This document shows positions 8,246-16,814 of a stretch of 64,000 bases of DNA, one piece after another. The translations under genes and the position numbers were made by a program. The stretch lies in the NCBI RefSeq assembly GCF_947259345.1, contig NZ_CAMYLS010000015.1, positions 1-64,000 of the forward strand, written 5' to 3'. The notes below the pieces were generated by a model. The model was not told where the DNA came from, ran no database searches, and saw nothing but the letters and a program-made list of their open reading frames with translations. The DNA comes from an uncultured Maricaulis sp. GTDB taxonomy: Bacteria > Pseudomonadota > Alphaproteobacteria > Caulobacterales > Maricaulaceae. Every line of letters starts with the position of its first letter. Position 1 is the first letter of the stretch.

Positions 8246-9676
8246 TCACTCAGTGCCGTCTTCGTCCGCGAGGCGGACTTCGAGCACGGTGCGATTGGTC
8301 GGGCGCAGATAGTCCTGCGCGGTGGCGCGGATCAATTCGGGCGTCACCTGTTCAAAGCCTTCAGTGATGCGATTGATCCGGCTGGGGTCGTCATCAAACA
8401 TCGCGAAGGAGGCCAGAAGGTCGACCAGGCCGAAGCGGGTGGCGGTGTCCACCGTACCGTAGAAATCCGACAACAGCTTGGTGCGGGCGCGTTCCAGATC
8501 CGCCTCACTGACCAGATCCGTGCGCACGCCTTCAATCGTGGCATCCAGCGACGTCATGACGTCGGAGACGGTGAACTCGCTGTCGTGGATCATGCCGACC
8601 GTCCACAGCATCGGGCCGTTATAGTTGAAGGCATTGCCGAGCAGGTTGATGCCGCCGAAGACGCCGGAGGCGAAGCCTTCCTCATTGACCAGGGACTGGT
8701 TGAGGCGGCTGTCATCGCCCTGGACCAGCAATTGGTCGATCAGGATCATGGCGTAGTATTCCGGCGTGCCGCGCTCGGGCATGTGATAGCCGACGGCGAG
8801 GGCGGGCTGATTGGCCAGCTCATCTTCGCGAACGGCGAATTTCTCTTCTTCCTGGCGCGGTTCCGACGTGTCGATCTCGGGCAGGGCGTCCCCGGCGGGA
8901 ATGGCGGAGAAATACTGCTCGATCGTCGCCAGCGTCTCGTCGCGATCAATGGCGCCGGCGACCACGATGACGGCGTTATTGGGGGCGTAGAACTGGTCGA
9001 AGAAGGCCTGGGCGTCTTCCAGGCTGGCGGCGTCGAGATCGGTCAGATCGCCGTAGAAATTGTGCGAATTGTGCCAGTTTTCATTGGCCGCCATCGGCAG
9101 GTCGATCCAGATCCAGCCGCCATAGGGCTGGTTGATCACATTGACGAAGACCTCATTGCGCACGACCTCGCGCTGATTGTCGAGCTGGGCTTCGTCCAAA
9201 TTGGGCGCCCGCATGCGGTCAGCCTCGGCCCACAGCACCGCTGTCAGGGCATTGGAGGGCACGACCTCATAGTAATTGGTGAAGTCATAGCGGGTGGAGC
9301 CATTATTCACGCCCCCGGACCCGTAGATCAGCGTGTCGAAGGCGCCATGTGGCAGATTTTCCGACCCGGCGAACATCAGGTGTTCGAACAGATGCGCAAA
9401 ACCGGTACGGCCGCGCGGCTCATTGCGGAAACCGACGCCGTAATAGACAGCCACGGTCGCGGTCGGCACGCTGTCATCCTCGGACAGGACAACACGCAGC
9501 CCATTGTCGAGCTCGTGATAGCTGACATCGACGGTGAAATCGGTCGAGAGGCTGGTCTCGGCCATGTTTGCCGGTGCCGTATCGGTTGATGCCGTGTCAT
9601 CCGGCGCGCTCGCCGGCTGGCAGGCCGCCAGGAGGAGTGCGCCGAATCCGGTCGCCAAGCCTCTGTAAACTTTCAT
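8246..9676 (-). CDS. M16 zinc peptidase, lipoprotein, active-type subunit (copy 1)
   Basis: Predicted zinc metallopeptidase with HLFEH (residues 95-99) as zinc-binding and catalytic motif, and Glu175 in VVRNEVF as the third zinc ligand. The N terminus (MKVYRGLATGFGALLLAAC) is a lipoprotein signal with Cys19 as the lipidated residue, so it acts at a periplasm-facing or surface membrane. The start is ATG 9676 with GGGGA upstream. The gene is followed immediately by the inactive-type partner (6810-8219), the usual arrangement for heterodimeric M16 enzymes. It probably degrades peptides; the substrate is unknown. It is paralogous to 11181-12587. Confidence 0.9.
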   Translation of the reverse strand: MKVYRGLATGFGALLLAACQPASAPDDTASTDTAPANMAETSLSTDFTVDVSYHELDNGLRVVLSEDDSVPTATVAVYYGVGFRNEPRGRTGFAHLFEHLMFAGSENLPHGAFDTLIYGSGGVNNGSTRYDFTNYYEVVPSNALTAVLWAEADRMRAPNLDEAQLDNQREVVRNEVFVNVINQPYGGWIWIDLPMAANENWHNSHNFYGDLTDLDAASLEDAQAFFDQFYAPNNAVIVVAGAIDRDETLATIEQYFSAIPAGDALPEIDTSEPRQEEEKFAVREDELANQPALAVGYHMPERGTPEYYAMILIDQLLVQGDDSRLNQSLVNEEGFASGVFGGINLLGNAFNYNGPMLWTVGMIHDSEFTVSDVMTSLDATIEGVRTDLVSEADLERARTKLLSDFYGTVDTATRFGLVDLLASFAMFDDDPSRINRITEGFEQVTPELIRATAQDYLRPTNRTVLEVRLADEDGTE

Positions 9677-9765
9677 GATATCCCCGCTCGTGACTGCAAT
9701 AGCCGTGTTGGAAGACTGTATCAAAGCCCTCCCGCTCGAGCGGGTCAAACTGTCATGACGAAGAT

Positions 9766-11181
9766 TTAATCCGTCGGGGCGGCCTCGTGGCGGACAATAT
9801 CGGCCAGGCGCAGGCTGGGCATGCCGCGGATATCATCCTCGATCCGGTCCAGATCGCCGACGATAACGAGGGTGAAGCGGTCATCGCGCAGATAGGCCCG
9901 GGCGATGGCGCTCACTTCGCGATCGCTGGTGCCCATCAGGGTCTGGACACGCTGGTCCAGATAATCGTGATCGAGACCGAAACTGTCCCTCAAGCCGAGA
10001 TGTTCCAGCAGGCCGTAGGATGATCCCGCCGACATCACGAAACGGCTCGCGAGCCAGCGGCGCGTGCTCTCCATGTCCCAGTCGTACTGGCGCAGCGACC
10101 CGATGGTGTCGAAGACCGCGGTCAGGGCGAGCAGGGTGCGCGGTGTGTCGATATCATCGGTATAGGTCCACATGCCGCCGCCACGGGTCCATTGCACGAA
10201 GCTGGTCGGCGAGTAGGACCAGCCGGCCTCGCGCATACGCGAGGCGATGGCGCCGCCCAGTGCCGCATCCATGATCGAGATCGCAGTGGCATCCTTCGAG
10301 ATCACGCTGCCGACCGGGTAGACAAGGTGAACCGTGCTTTGTGGCGCGCCAGGGCGGTTCACGAGGTGGACGACCGGGCCACGTGCCGGCACCGCTTGCG
10401 GGGCGGCATCCGGGGCACCGCGCGGCCAGTCACCGAAGGCGTCGCGCACAGCGGCCTCCATCTCCTGCACATCAAAACGGCCGGCGATGTAGAGATGGGT
10501 TCGCCCGGCGCTGAAATGGCGGGCGTGAAAATCGCGAACATCCTCGACCGAATAGCGGTCGATCTGGCCCGGCCGCGGCAGACCGAAATGATAAGGATGA
10601 CCTTCCGGGAAAAGGGAATGGAAGGCCGTGACAAAGGCTTGGGTTCCCGGTTCCGTGCGGCGTCTTTCAATGTCGCGTGACATGCCGGAGCGGATGCGCT
10701 CGAGCGCCTCGGCCGGGAAGTCGGGCCGGCGCACAGCGTCGGCGATCAGATGCAGCGCCGCTTCGCCATGCTCGGCCAGGACATAGCTGCCCATCAGCGT
10801 ACTGGACTGGGTGACGGTCGTATTGAGCGAGCCGCCCATCGCCCCGAAACGGGCCCCGATCTCGGCCCGGTCCAGGCCCGCGAAGCCCTCCTCCATCATG
10901 GCGGCCGTCAGGTCGGCGATCCAGGTCTGCTCACCATCATCGATATTGCCCGCCCGTACCGAGACGATCACATCCATCGTCGGTGTCATGCCCCAGGGCA
11001 CGAAGGTGACGGTCAGACCATTCTCCAGGGTCAGGGTCTGGCTGGCGGGGAGTTCAAAGGGAATGGGCTCACCGGGCGCAGGTGGTCGCGGGCCGCGGCC
11101 CGGCTCATCGGCCACGGCCGCCAAGCTGGCCAATGCGGACAGCAGCGCGACGAAGGCGGCGAGGAGGAGGACGCGCACCAT
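9766..11181 (-). CDS. M16 peptidase family protein, inactive-type subunit (copy 2)
   Basis: A secreted M16-fold protein of about 471 residues. The hydrophobic N terminus (MVRVLLLAAFVALLSALASL) is a signal peptide. As in its paralogue at 6810-8219, the zinc site is missing: IADLTAAMMEEGFAG replaces AHLFEH. The start ATG at 11181 overlaps the stop of the upstream active-type gene (TGATG), so the two are translationally coupled and should be made in equal amounts. It is probably the structural and substrate-holding half of a heterodimer. Confidence 0.88.
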   Translation of the reverse strand: MVRVLLLAAFVALLSALASLAAVADEPGRGPRPPAPGEPIPFELPASQTLTLENGLTVTFVPWGMTPTMDVIVSVRAGNIDDGEQTWIADLTAAMMEEGFAGLDRAEIGARFGAMGGSLNTTVTQSSTLMGSYVLAEHGEAALHLIADAVRRPDFPAEALERIRSGMSRDIERRRTEPGTQAFVTAFHSLFPEGHPYHFGLPRPGQIDRYSVEDVRDFHARHFSAGRTHLYIAGRFDVQEMEAAVRDAFGDWPRGAPDAAPQAVPARGPVVHLVNRPGAPQSTVHLVYPVGSVISKDATAISIMDAALGGAIASRMREAGWSYSPTSFVQWTRGGGMWTYTDDIDTPRTLLALTAVFDTIGSLRQYDWDMESTRRWLASRFVMSAGSSYGLLEHLGLRDSFGLDHDYLDQRVQTLMGTSDREVSAIARAYLRDDRFTLVIVGDLDRIEDDIRGMPSLRLADIVRHEAAPTD

Positions 11182-12587
11182 CAATCGGCCTCTTCGGTTG
11201 CCGGTGTCGCCGCGTCAACGCCGCCAGGACGCAACTCCAGGACGGTCCGGTTCTGCGGCCTCAGCCAGGTCTGTGCGGTGCGCTGGATCAGCTCCGGGGT
11301 CACCTGCTCAAAGCCGTCCTCGATCCGGTTGATACGGCTTGGATCGTCGTCGAACAGCGCAAAGCTTGCCAAGAGATCGACTACGCCGAAGCGGGTGGAG
11401 TAGTCGAGGCTGGAATAGAATTCGGTGAGAAACTTGCTGCGCGCTGCAGCGAGCTCCTGACGGCTCACCCGGGTGGTGCGCAGAGTGTCGATCACCTGAT
11501 CAAAATCGGTTCGGACCTGATCCGACCCCACCGCATCATCATGGATGATGCTGGCGGTCCACAGCATCGGACCGTCATAATTGAACACATTGCCCAGTAG
11601 ATTGATTCCGCCGGAAATCTGGGTGCCGTAGCCGAGCTCGTCGACCAGGCGTTGGCGGAGGCGGGCATCGCCGCCGCGCACCAGGATCTGGTCGATCAGG
11701 ATCATGGCGAAATAGTCCGGCGTGCCGCGTTCGGGCATGTGATAGGCGATGGCCAGCCCCGGCTCGGTGGCCAGAGGATCGGTCATCTCCGCCCTTTTTT
11801 CTTCTGTCTGGGGCGGTTCGGAGACGTCGATTTCCGGCAGTTCGGGTCCGGTAGGAATATCGCCGAAATACTGTTGGATCGTAGCCAGCGTGTCGTCGGT
11901 ATCGAAACTGCCGGCAACAACCAGGACCGCGTTGCGCGGCGTGTAGTACTGCTCGAAGAAAGCGCGCGCCTCCTCGACCGTGGCTGCGTCGAGATCGCTC
12001 AGATCGCCATAGAAATTATGGGCATTGTGCCAATTCTCATTGGCCACCATGGGCAGGTCGATCCAGGTCCAGTCGCCATAGGCCTGGTTCTGGACATTGA
12101 CGAATATCTCATTGCGGACGACGTCGCGCTCGCGCTGGAAGATTTGCGCATTGATCGTTGGCGCCGCCATGCGATCGGCCTCGGCCCACAGGAAGGCGTC
12201 CAGGGCATTGGCCGGAACCACGCCGAAATAATTGGTGAAATCCAGCCGTGTCGAGCCATTGGCGATGCCGCCCATGCCCGAGATGAAGTAGTAGAAGACC
12301 GATTCCGGCAGGTTCTCCGATCCGGCGAAGAAGACGTGCTCGAACAGATGGGCAAAGCCGGTGCGGCCGCGCGGCTCATTGCGATAGCCGACCCCGTAAT
12401 AGACGGCGACCGTGGCGGTCGGCACGGTATGATCCTCCGCCAGCACGACCCGCAGGCCATTCTCGAGCGTCTCATAGCGCACCGGAATGTGCAGTTCGCC
12501 TTGCAGGGCAGGCGTCGATTGGGCACTGGCCAGTCCGGCACACAGGCTCAGGGCGAGCCCGGCAAAAGCCCGGAAAACAAGACGCAT
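11181..12587 (-). CDS. M16 zinc peptidase, active-type subunit (copy 2)
   Basis: Predicted zinc metallopeptidase with HLFEH at residues 80-84 and the downstream ligand Glu160 in RDVVRNE. The signal peptide MRLVFRAFAGLALSLCAGLASAQ has an Ala-x-Ala-type cleavage site and no lipobox, unlike the active subunit of copy 1, so this version should be soluble in the periplasm or secreted. The start is ATG 12587 (ATG 12596 is possible). It heads the four-gene M16 run 12587→6810. The sequence is closely similar to 8246-9676 through the catalytic region, which supports duplication of a two-gene unit. Confidence 0.9.
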   Translation of the reverse strand: MRLVFRAFAGLALSLCAGLASAQSTPALQGELHIPVRYETLENGLRVVLAEDHTVPTATVAVYYGVGYRNEPRGRTGFAHLFEHVFFAGSENLPESVFYYFISGMGGIANGSTRLDFTNYFGVVPANALDAFLWAEADRMAAPTINAQIFQRERDVVRNEIFVNVQNQAYGDWTWIDLPMVANENWHNAHNFYGDLSDLDAATVEEARAFFEQYYTPRNAVLVVAGSFDTDDTLATIQQYFGDIPTGPELPEIDVSEPPQTEEKRAEMTDPLATEPGLAIAYHMPERGTPDYFAMILIDQILVRGGDARLRQRLVDELGYGTQISGGINLLGNVFNYDGPMLWTASIIHDDAVGSDQVRTDFDQVIDTLRTTRVSRQELAAARSKFLTEFYSSLDYSTRFGVVDLLASFALFDDDPSRINRIEDGFEQVTPELIQRTAQTWLRPQNRTVLELRPGGVDAATPATEEAD

Positions 12588-12670
12588 GAGACCCATCCTG
12601 ACTGGTAGTGCGATCTGACACTCGGCGCGGCGTGCGTGCCGACCTATCAAGCCAGCGCCGCGCGCCGGGG

Positions 12671-13597
12671 TCAAATCAGGGCGCCGGTCATCAGCGTCGC
12701 GACAAGCAGCAGGCCGCTGACCCGGTTCGATTTGAACAGGGTGAGGCAACGCTCCCCATTGTCGATATCGAGGCGGCGAACCTGGTTGAACAGATGCGCG
12801 GTGTAGAGCGTGAAGGGGATGACGATCCAGGGCGAGGCCTGGCTCAACCAGATCGCCAGGGCGACCAGGATTGCATTCGCGCCGTAAAAGCCGGCAACCC
12901 AGTATTGCGAGCTCTCACCGAACAGGCGGGCTGTCGACTTGACCCCGACCAGGGCGTCATCCTCGCTGTCCTGGTGCGCGTAGATCGTGTCATAGCCCAG
13001 CGTCCACAGGACGCAGGCGGCATAGAGCGCGATCAACACGGCGTCGATCCGGCCGGTGGCGGCGACATAGGCGACCGGAAGGCCCCAATTGAAGGTCAGG
13101 CCGAGCCAGGCCTGGGGCCACCAGGTGATGCGCTTCATGAAGGGGTAGGCGGCGACCAGCAGTAGCGAGGCCAGGCCGACCGCGATGGCGAATAGCGGCA
13201 ATTGCAGCAGCACGACCAGGCCGACCAGGGCTTGTCCGGTGAGGAAAAGCCAGGCCTCCTTGACCGTCACTGTTCCGGCCGCCAACGGCCGGTCGGCGGT
13301 GCGCGCGACGCGGGCATCGAGCTCGCGGTCGATGATGTCGTTATAGGTACAGCCGGCCCCGCGCATGGCGACCGCCCCGATGGCGAACAGCACGGCCAGC
13401 CACAGATCGTGCACGGACAGGCCGGTCCCGATCCGCGCCGCCATCAGCCCCATCCAGCAGGGCAGGGCCAGCAGCCAGAAACCGATGGGCCGGTCATAGC
13501 GGGCCAGACGCAGATAGGGGCGCAGGGCGAGCGGCGCTCGGTCGACCCAGGATGTTGGCAGGCTGTCGGCGACCCGACGATCGAAATTCAGTTGCAT
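12671..13597 (-). CDS. ubiA: 4-hydroxybenzoate polyprenyltransferase UbiA
   Basis: An integral membrane prenyltransferase that joins the polyprenyl tail to 4-hydroxybenzoate in ubiquinone synthesis. It has 308 residues and about eight hydrophobic helices. Both aspartate-rich magnesium/diphosphate motifs are intact: NDIIDRELD (86-94) and DSEDD (210-214), the latter in YAHQDSEDDALVGVKSTA. The start was placed at ATG 13597; the frame runs open further upstream without coding character. It is divergent from rsmE, with about 100 bases between. UbiD, the next enzyme acting on its product, is encoded at 664-2172. Confidence 0.93.
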   Translation of the reverse strand: MQLNFDRRVADSLPTSWVDRAPLALRPYLRLARYDRPIGFWLLALPCWMGLMAARIGTGLSVHDLWLAVLFAIGAVAMRGAGCTYNDIIDRELDARVARTADRPLAAGTVTVKEAWLFLTGQALVGLVVLLQLPLFAIAVGLASLLLVAAYPFMKRITWWPQAWLGLTFNWGLPVAYVAATGRIDAVLIALYAACVLWTLGYDTIYAHQDSEDDALVGVKSTARLFGESSQYWVAGFYGANAILVALAIWLSQASPWIVIPFTLYTAHLFNQVRRLDIDNGERCLTLFKSNRVSGLLLVATLMTGALI

Positions 13598-13696
13598 CAA
13601 GGGTGTGTGGCAAAGCCTGACGGCCAATTCAAGGCGCGAGTGCGTCGCGGGCTGCGGGACTTGACGTCGCGGGGCGGCGCGGCCAAAGCGAAAGGC

Positions 13697-14464
13697 ATGT
13701 CCACCGATCCCCGCCTCTTCATCGATGCCCCCCTGTCTGCAGGTGCTGCCGTGCCGCTGTCGCGGGAGGATGCGCATTATCTGCTCAATGTCATGCGCCG
13801 CGGTGAGGGCGACCCGGTGCGCGTTTTCAATGGCCGCGATGGTGAATGGTCGGCGCAGATCAGCCACGCCTCGAAGAAGGCCGCGGCCCTGACCGTCGGC
13901 GCGCAGACCCGGCCACAGCTCGGCGTGCCCGATCTCTGGCTGCTCTTCGCCCCGGTCAAGCGCCAGAAAACCGATCTCATCGTCGAAAAGGCGACCGAGC
14001 TCGGCGTGGCCGCGATCTGCCCGGTGACTACGGCGCGCACCCAGTCCGACCGGATCAAGTATGAGCGCTTTCAGGCCATCGCCAAGGAAGCTGCCGAGCA
14101 AACTGAACGCCTCGACCTGCCTGAAATCCGTGACATCGAAAAGCTCGACCGGGTCCTGGACGCCTGGCCGGCCGACCGGGTGATCATCTTCTGCGATGAA
14201 AGCGGCGATGAAGCGGGCGAAGCCTGGGGCGGAGCGCGGGGCCGGGGGCGCCCCATGGCGGCAGCGCTCACCCCGTTCGACCCGTCCCGGCCCGCCGCGA
14301 TCCTGATCGGCCCGGAAGGCGGCTTCTCACCGGCGGAACGGGAGCGCCTCCGCGCCCTCGATCACGTCATTCCGGTCACGCTGGGCCCGCGAATCCTGCG
14401 CGCCGAGACGGCGGCGATTGCGGCGCTGACCATCTGGCAATCGGCCTGCGGGGACTGGCGCTGA
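13697..14464 (+). CDS. rsmE: 16S rRNA (uracil1498-N3)-methyltransferase RsmE
   Basis: A SPOUT-class methyltransferase that modifies U1498 of 16S rRNA, 255 residues. The knot motifs are visible: KTDLIVEKATELGV (about residues 92-105), then IGPEGGFSPAE near residue 200 and LGPRILRAETAAIAAL close to the C terminus, which form the SAM site. An N-terminal PUA-like region begins RLFIDAPL. A 35-residue charged, Gly/Arg-rich insertion (about 160-185, GEAWGGARGRGRP) sits before the SAM motif. ATG 13697 follows AAAGG. It is convergent with the serine hydrolase, with only 7 bases between the stops. Confidence 0.92.
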   Translation: MSTDPRLFIDAPLSAGAAVPLSREDAHYLLNVMRRGEGDPVRVFNGRDGEWSAQISHASKKAAALTVGAQTRPQLGVPDLWLLFAPVKRQKTDLIVEKATELGVAAICPVTTARTQSDRIKYERFQAIAKEAAEQTERLDLPEIRDIEKLDRVLDAWPADRVIIFCDESGDEAGEAWGGARGRGRPMAAALTPFDPSRPAAILIGPEGGFSPAERERLRALDHVIPVTLGPRILRAETAAIAALTIWQSACGDWR

Positions 14465-14471
14465 GGCGGGA

Positions 14472-16145
14472 TCAATCCGCCCGGACCAGATCGAATTCCG
14501 ATCCGTAGAGATTGATCCGCACGCGATCGCCAGTTTCCGACAGAATCAGCGAGATCGGAGCGCTGCGCTGGAAGTAGGTGCGAGGCCCGGAGCGATGGAT
14601 CGCCGCCGGTGGCTGCCCGGGCAATTGCAGGGTCAGCCCGTCATCCTTCGCCCGGATGGTGAAAATGTCACCTGATGCCATTTCCCAGCGCCCGACCAGG
14701 CTGCGGCTTTCCTCCGGGTTCAGCGGCGTCGAGACCTGTATGCCTTCCAGAGCCCCGACGTCACGTTGGGCGACCCGGCTGTCCAATAACGGACCGACAT
14801 ACGTCAACACGCTCCCGTCAGCCTCGGGCGATGCGGTGAATTGCAGATGGGCGAGGCTGTCGGGCCAGTACAGCAGCCGTCCCCCCGCCCAGGCCAGTTC
14901 TCGCCAGCGGCCATTGTCGAGATTGTAGCGGATGCCGTCTTGCACATGCAGTTGCAGGAGGCTGCCATCCTCCAGCCGGTAGCGCCCCTCGAAGGGCCGC
15001 CAATAGGCCTCGTCCAGCGCCTGTTCGGCAAAGTCCGGGACCGGCTGACCGGCGAGATCTGCCAGGATGCGGCAGGCCGAGGTGGTGACATTGGGTAGGT
15101 AATAGCCGTTCGAGAGGATGGCCACGGCGCGCCCGGAGTCCGGCAGATACATCCAGACTGATTGGAAGCCATTGATCGAACCGGTGTGCCAGATGGCGCG
15201 TTCGCCGAGAAACTCTCCGACATTGAAACCAAGCCCATAGCCGGTTTCCTCGTTGTCTGGCGTCGTGCGGCTTTGCCAGGCGCTCGCGAGCGTGTCCGGA
15301 CGCGCGAGGCGGTTGTCGCGCAGGGCCTGGGTGAAGGCCAGCATGTCCTCGGCCGACGCCATCAGCGAACCCGCACCATGAGCGAGGCTGGTCTCGGCGG
15401 TGATTGTGTTGACGGTGGTATCGCCGTCATGGTCATAGCCCGCTGCCCGACGCGGTATGATGGCGGCCTGTCGGTCGTAGTGCGCATCGTCCATGCCCGC
15501 CGGATCGAAAATTCGCTCGTTCAGCACGGTTTCATAGGGGCGCCCTTGCGGATCGCGCGCGGCGACAAGCTGGGCCAGCAGGACATAGTTGAAGTTCGAA
15601 TAAGCCCATCGCTGACCGGGCTCGAACTGCAGTTCGGCGTCCGCCATCAGTGCGACAATGGCGTCAGGCGCAATTGGGTTGCGCATGATCTGGGGGATGG
15701 AGGGCAGGGCGAAATGGTCAGGCAGGCCAGACATGTGGCTCAGCAGGTCGCGGACGCTGGGCGCGCCGAGCTGATCCGGCAGGTCCGGCAGGTAGTGGCC
15801 TACGGGTTGACCGAGGTCGAGCCGACCCTCCTCTGCCAATTGCAGGACAGCCAGGGCCGTCAGGGGCTTGCTGATGGAGCCGATCCGGAAGGACGTGTCA
15901 GTCGTGTTCGGCTGCTGCCACTCGATATCGGCCATGCCGTAGGCGGATAGCGAGGTGGTGTCTCCATCCATCACCATGATCGCCGCGCCCGCATTGGTGC
16001 CACCATACGTGTTTTCCATGAAGGCGTCGGCGCGATCGAGGCTGTCGGCAAGCTGTGTGCAGGCGAAGGCGTTTGGCACGATCAGGGCCAGGACGAACGC
16101 GGCGCCGGCGGCGAGATTGCGGGGGCTGTTGGAATGGCGGCTCAT
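14472..16145 (-). CDS. Serine hydrolase, class C beta-lactamase fold with C-terminal domain
   Basis: A 557-residue secreted S12-type hydrolase. The signal peptide spans about residues 1-28 (…AFVLALIVPNAFA). The catalytic triad motifs are SISK (90-93), YSN (182-184) and HTG in WHTGSINGF. After the roughly 350-residue catalytic domain comes a beta-rich tail (about 370-557, FEGRYRLEDGSLLQLHV and a repeat-like VGRWEMASGDIF) resembling the lipocalin-like extra domains of this family. The start codon overlaps the stop of the upstream MarR gene (ATGA), so the two form a coupled operon. It probably hydrolyses D-amino-acid peptides or esters. Confidence 0.85.
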   Translation of the reverse strand: MSRHSNSPRNLAAGAAFVLALIVPNAFACTQLADSLDRADAFMENTYGGTNAGAAIMVMDGDTTSLSAYGMADIEWQQPNTTDTSFRIGSISKPLTALAVLQLAEEGRLDLGQPVGHYLPDLPDQLGAPSVRDLLSHMSGLPDHFALPSIPQIMRNPIAPDAIVALMADAELQFEPGQRWAYSNFNYVLLAQLVAARDPQGRPYETVLNERIFDPAGMDDAHYDRQAAIIPRRAAGYDHDGDTTVNTITAETSLAHGAGSLMASAEDMLAFTQALRDNRLARPDTLASAWQSRTTPDNEETGYGLGFNVGEFLGERAIWHTGSINGFQSVWMYLPDSGRAVAILSNGYYLPNVTTSACRILADLAGQPVPDFAEQALDEAYWRPFEGRYRLEDGSLLQLHVQDGIRYNLDNGRWRELAWAGGRLLYWPDSLAHLQFTASPEADGSVLTYVGPLLDSRVAQRDVGALEGIQVSTPLNPEESRSLVGRWEMASGDIFTIRAKDDGLTLQLPGQPPAAIHRSGPRTYFQRSAPISLILSETGDRVRINLYGSEFDLVRAD

Positions 16146-16633
16146 GCGCTCGCCTCCCGCCGGTGGTGCGGAAAGCGGTCGGTCAGCCGTTCCAGAAGGG
16201 CGCGTTCGGCGAGAGCGGCCTCGAATTTCAACAATGCCTGTTCAAGATCGATCCCGAGTTCTTCCCAAAGCGCCTCATAGACTCGTTCGAAGTCTGCCAT
16301 GACGCCAACGATCTCATCGACAATCGGTGCGGCCGCGGGGGCAAAATCATAGATGCGCTTGCGGGAATCACGCGGATCGCGCCGCGAGACCAGAAATCCG
16401 TCCGCCACGACCGGCTTGAGCCGCGCTTCTATCAGCTGACGGGAGTGTCCGATCCTGTCAGCGAGCTCCGAGGAGGACAGGGGGCCGTGGCGGTGCAGTG
16501 CCAGTACGATCGATACCTTGCGCGCATCCAGCGGAATTCCGAGTGCGGAAAAGGCGTCCTGACCTTGCTGGCCGACGCGTTCGCTGGCACGAAAAAGAAT
16601 AGCACCAAATTGGGGAGAGCGGGGTTGAGGCAT
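16142..16633 (-). CDS. MarR-like winged-helix regulator
   Basis: A 163-residue winged-helix protein of MarR type. The DNA-binding part is LSSSELADRIGHSRQLIEARL (about residues 51-71, recognition helix included) followed by the wing SRRDPRDSRKRIYDF. The C-terminal half is helical and acidic, suited to dimerisation. It is co-translated with the following serine hydrolase (4-base overlap at 16142-16145). An inverted repeat at 16645-16664 covers its own translation start region and is a likely autoregulatory operator. Its inducer is unknown; control of the hydrolase is inferred from the operon. Confidence 0.78.
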   Translation of the reverse strand: MPQPRSPQFGAILFRASERVGQQGQDAFSALGIPLDARKVSIVLALHRHGPLSSSELADRIGHSRQLIEARLKPVVADGFLVSRRDPRDSRKRIYDFAPAAAPIVDEIVGVMADFERVYEALWEELGIDLEQALLKFEAALAERALLERLTDRFPHHRREASA

Positions 16634-16644
16634 GGAAAACTCCT

Positions 16645-16664
16645 TTGAGCAATCATTTGCGCAA
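16645..16664. promoter_or_regulatory. Candidate MarR autoregulatory operator
   Basis: TTGAGCAA and TTGCGCAA flank a 4-base spacer, an inverted repeat with one mismatch, 12 bases upstream of the MarR start and next to its ribosome-binding site. Symmetric 16-20 bp TTG…CAA sites are usual for MarR proteins. A T-run follows it on the + strand. Confidence 0.5.
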
Positions 16665-16814
16665 TTTTTTTCGTAATGTCAATCGGGCTCTCGAAACGGG
16701 TCGGCGGACGGGCCCGCGCCGTCACAACGCTGTGAATCTCAGCGCCTTGCTCTTGTTCCGGGCGCAGTGCCCCCATATCTGTTGCGGACATTTTGAACGG
16801 CGGGGGCGCTTGAT

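Noticed and set aside
8162-9589. A 475-codon open frame antisense to the M16 lipoprotein gene
   Set aside because: Low-complexity, His/Gly/Val-rich shadow translation with no domain; the M16 gene has all catalytic motifs.
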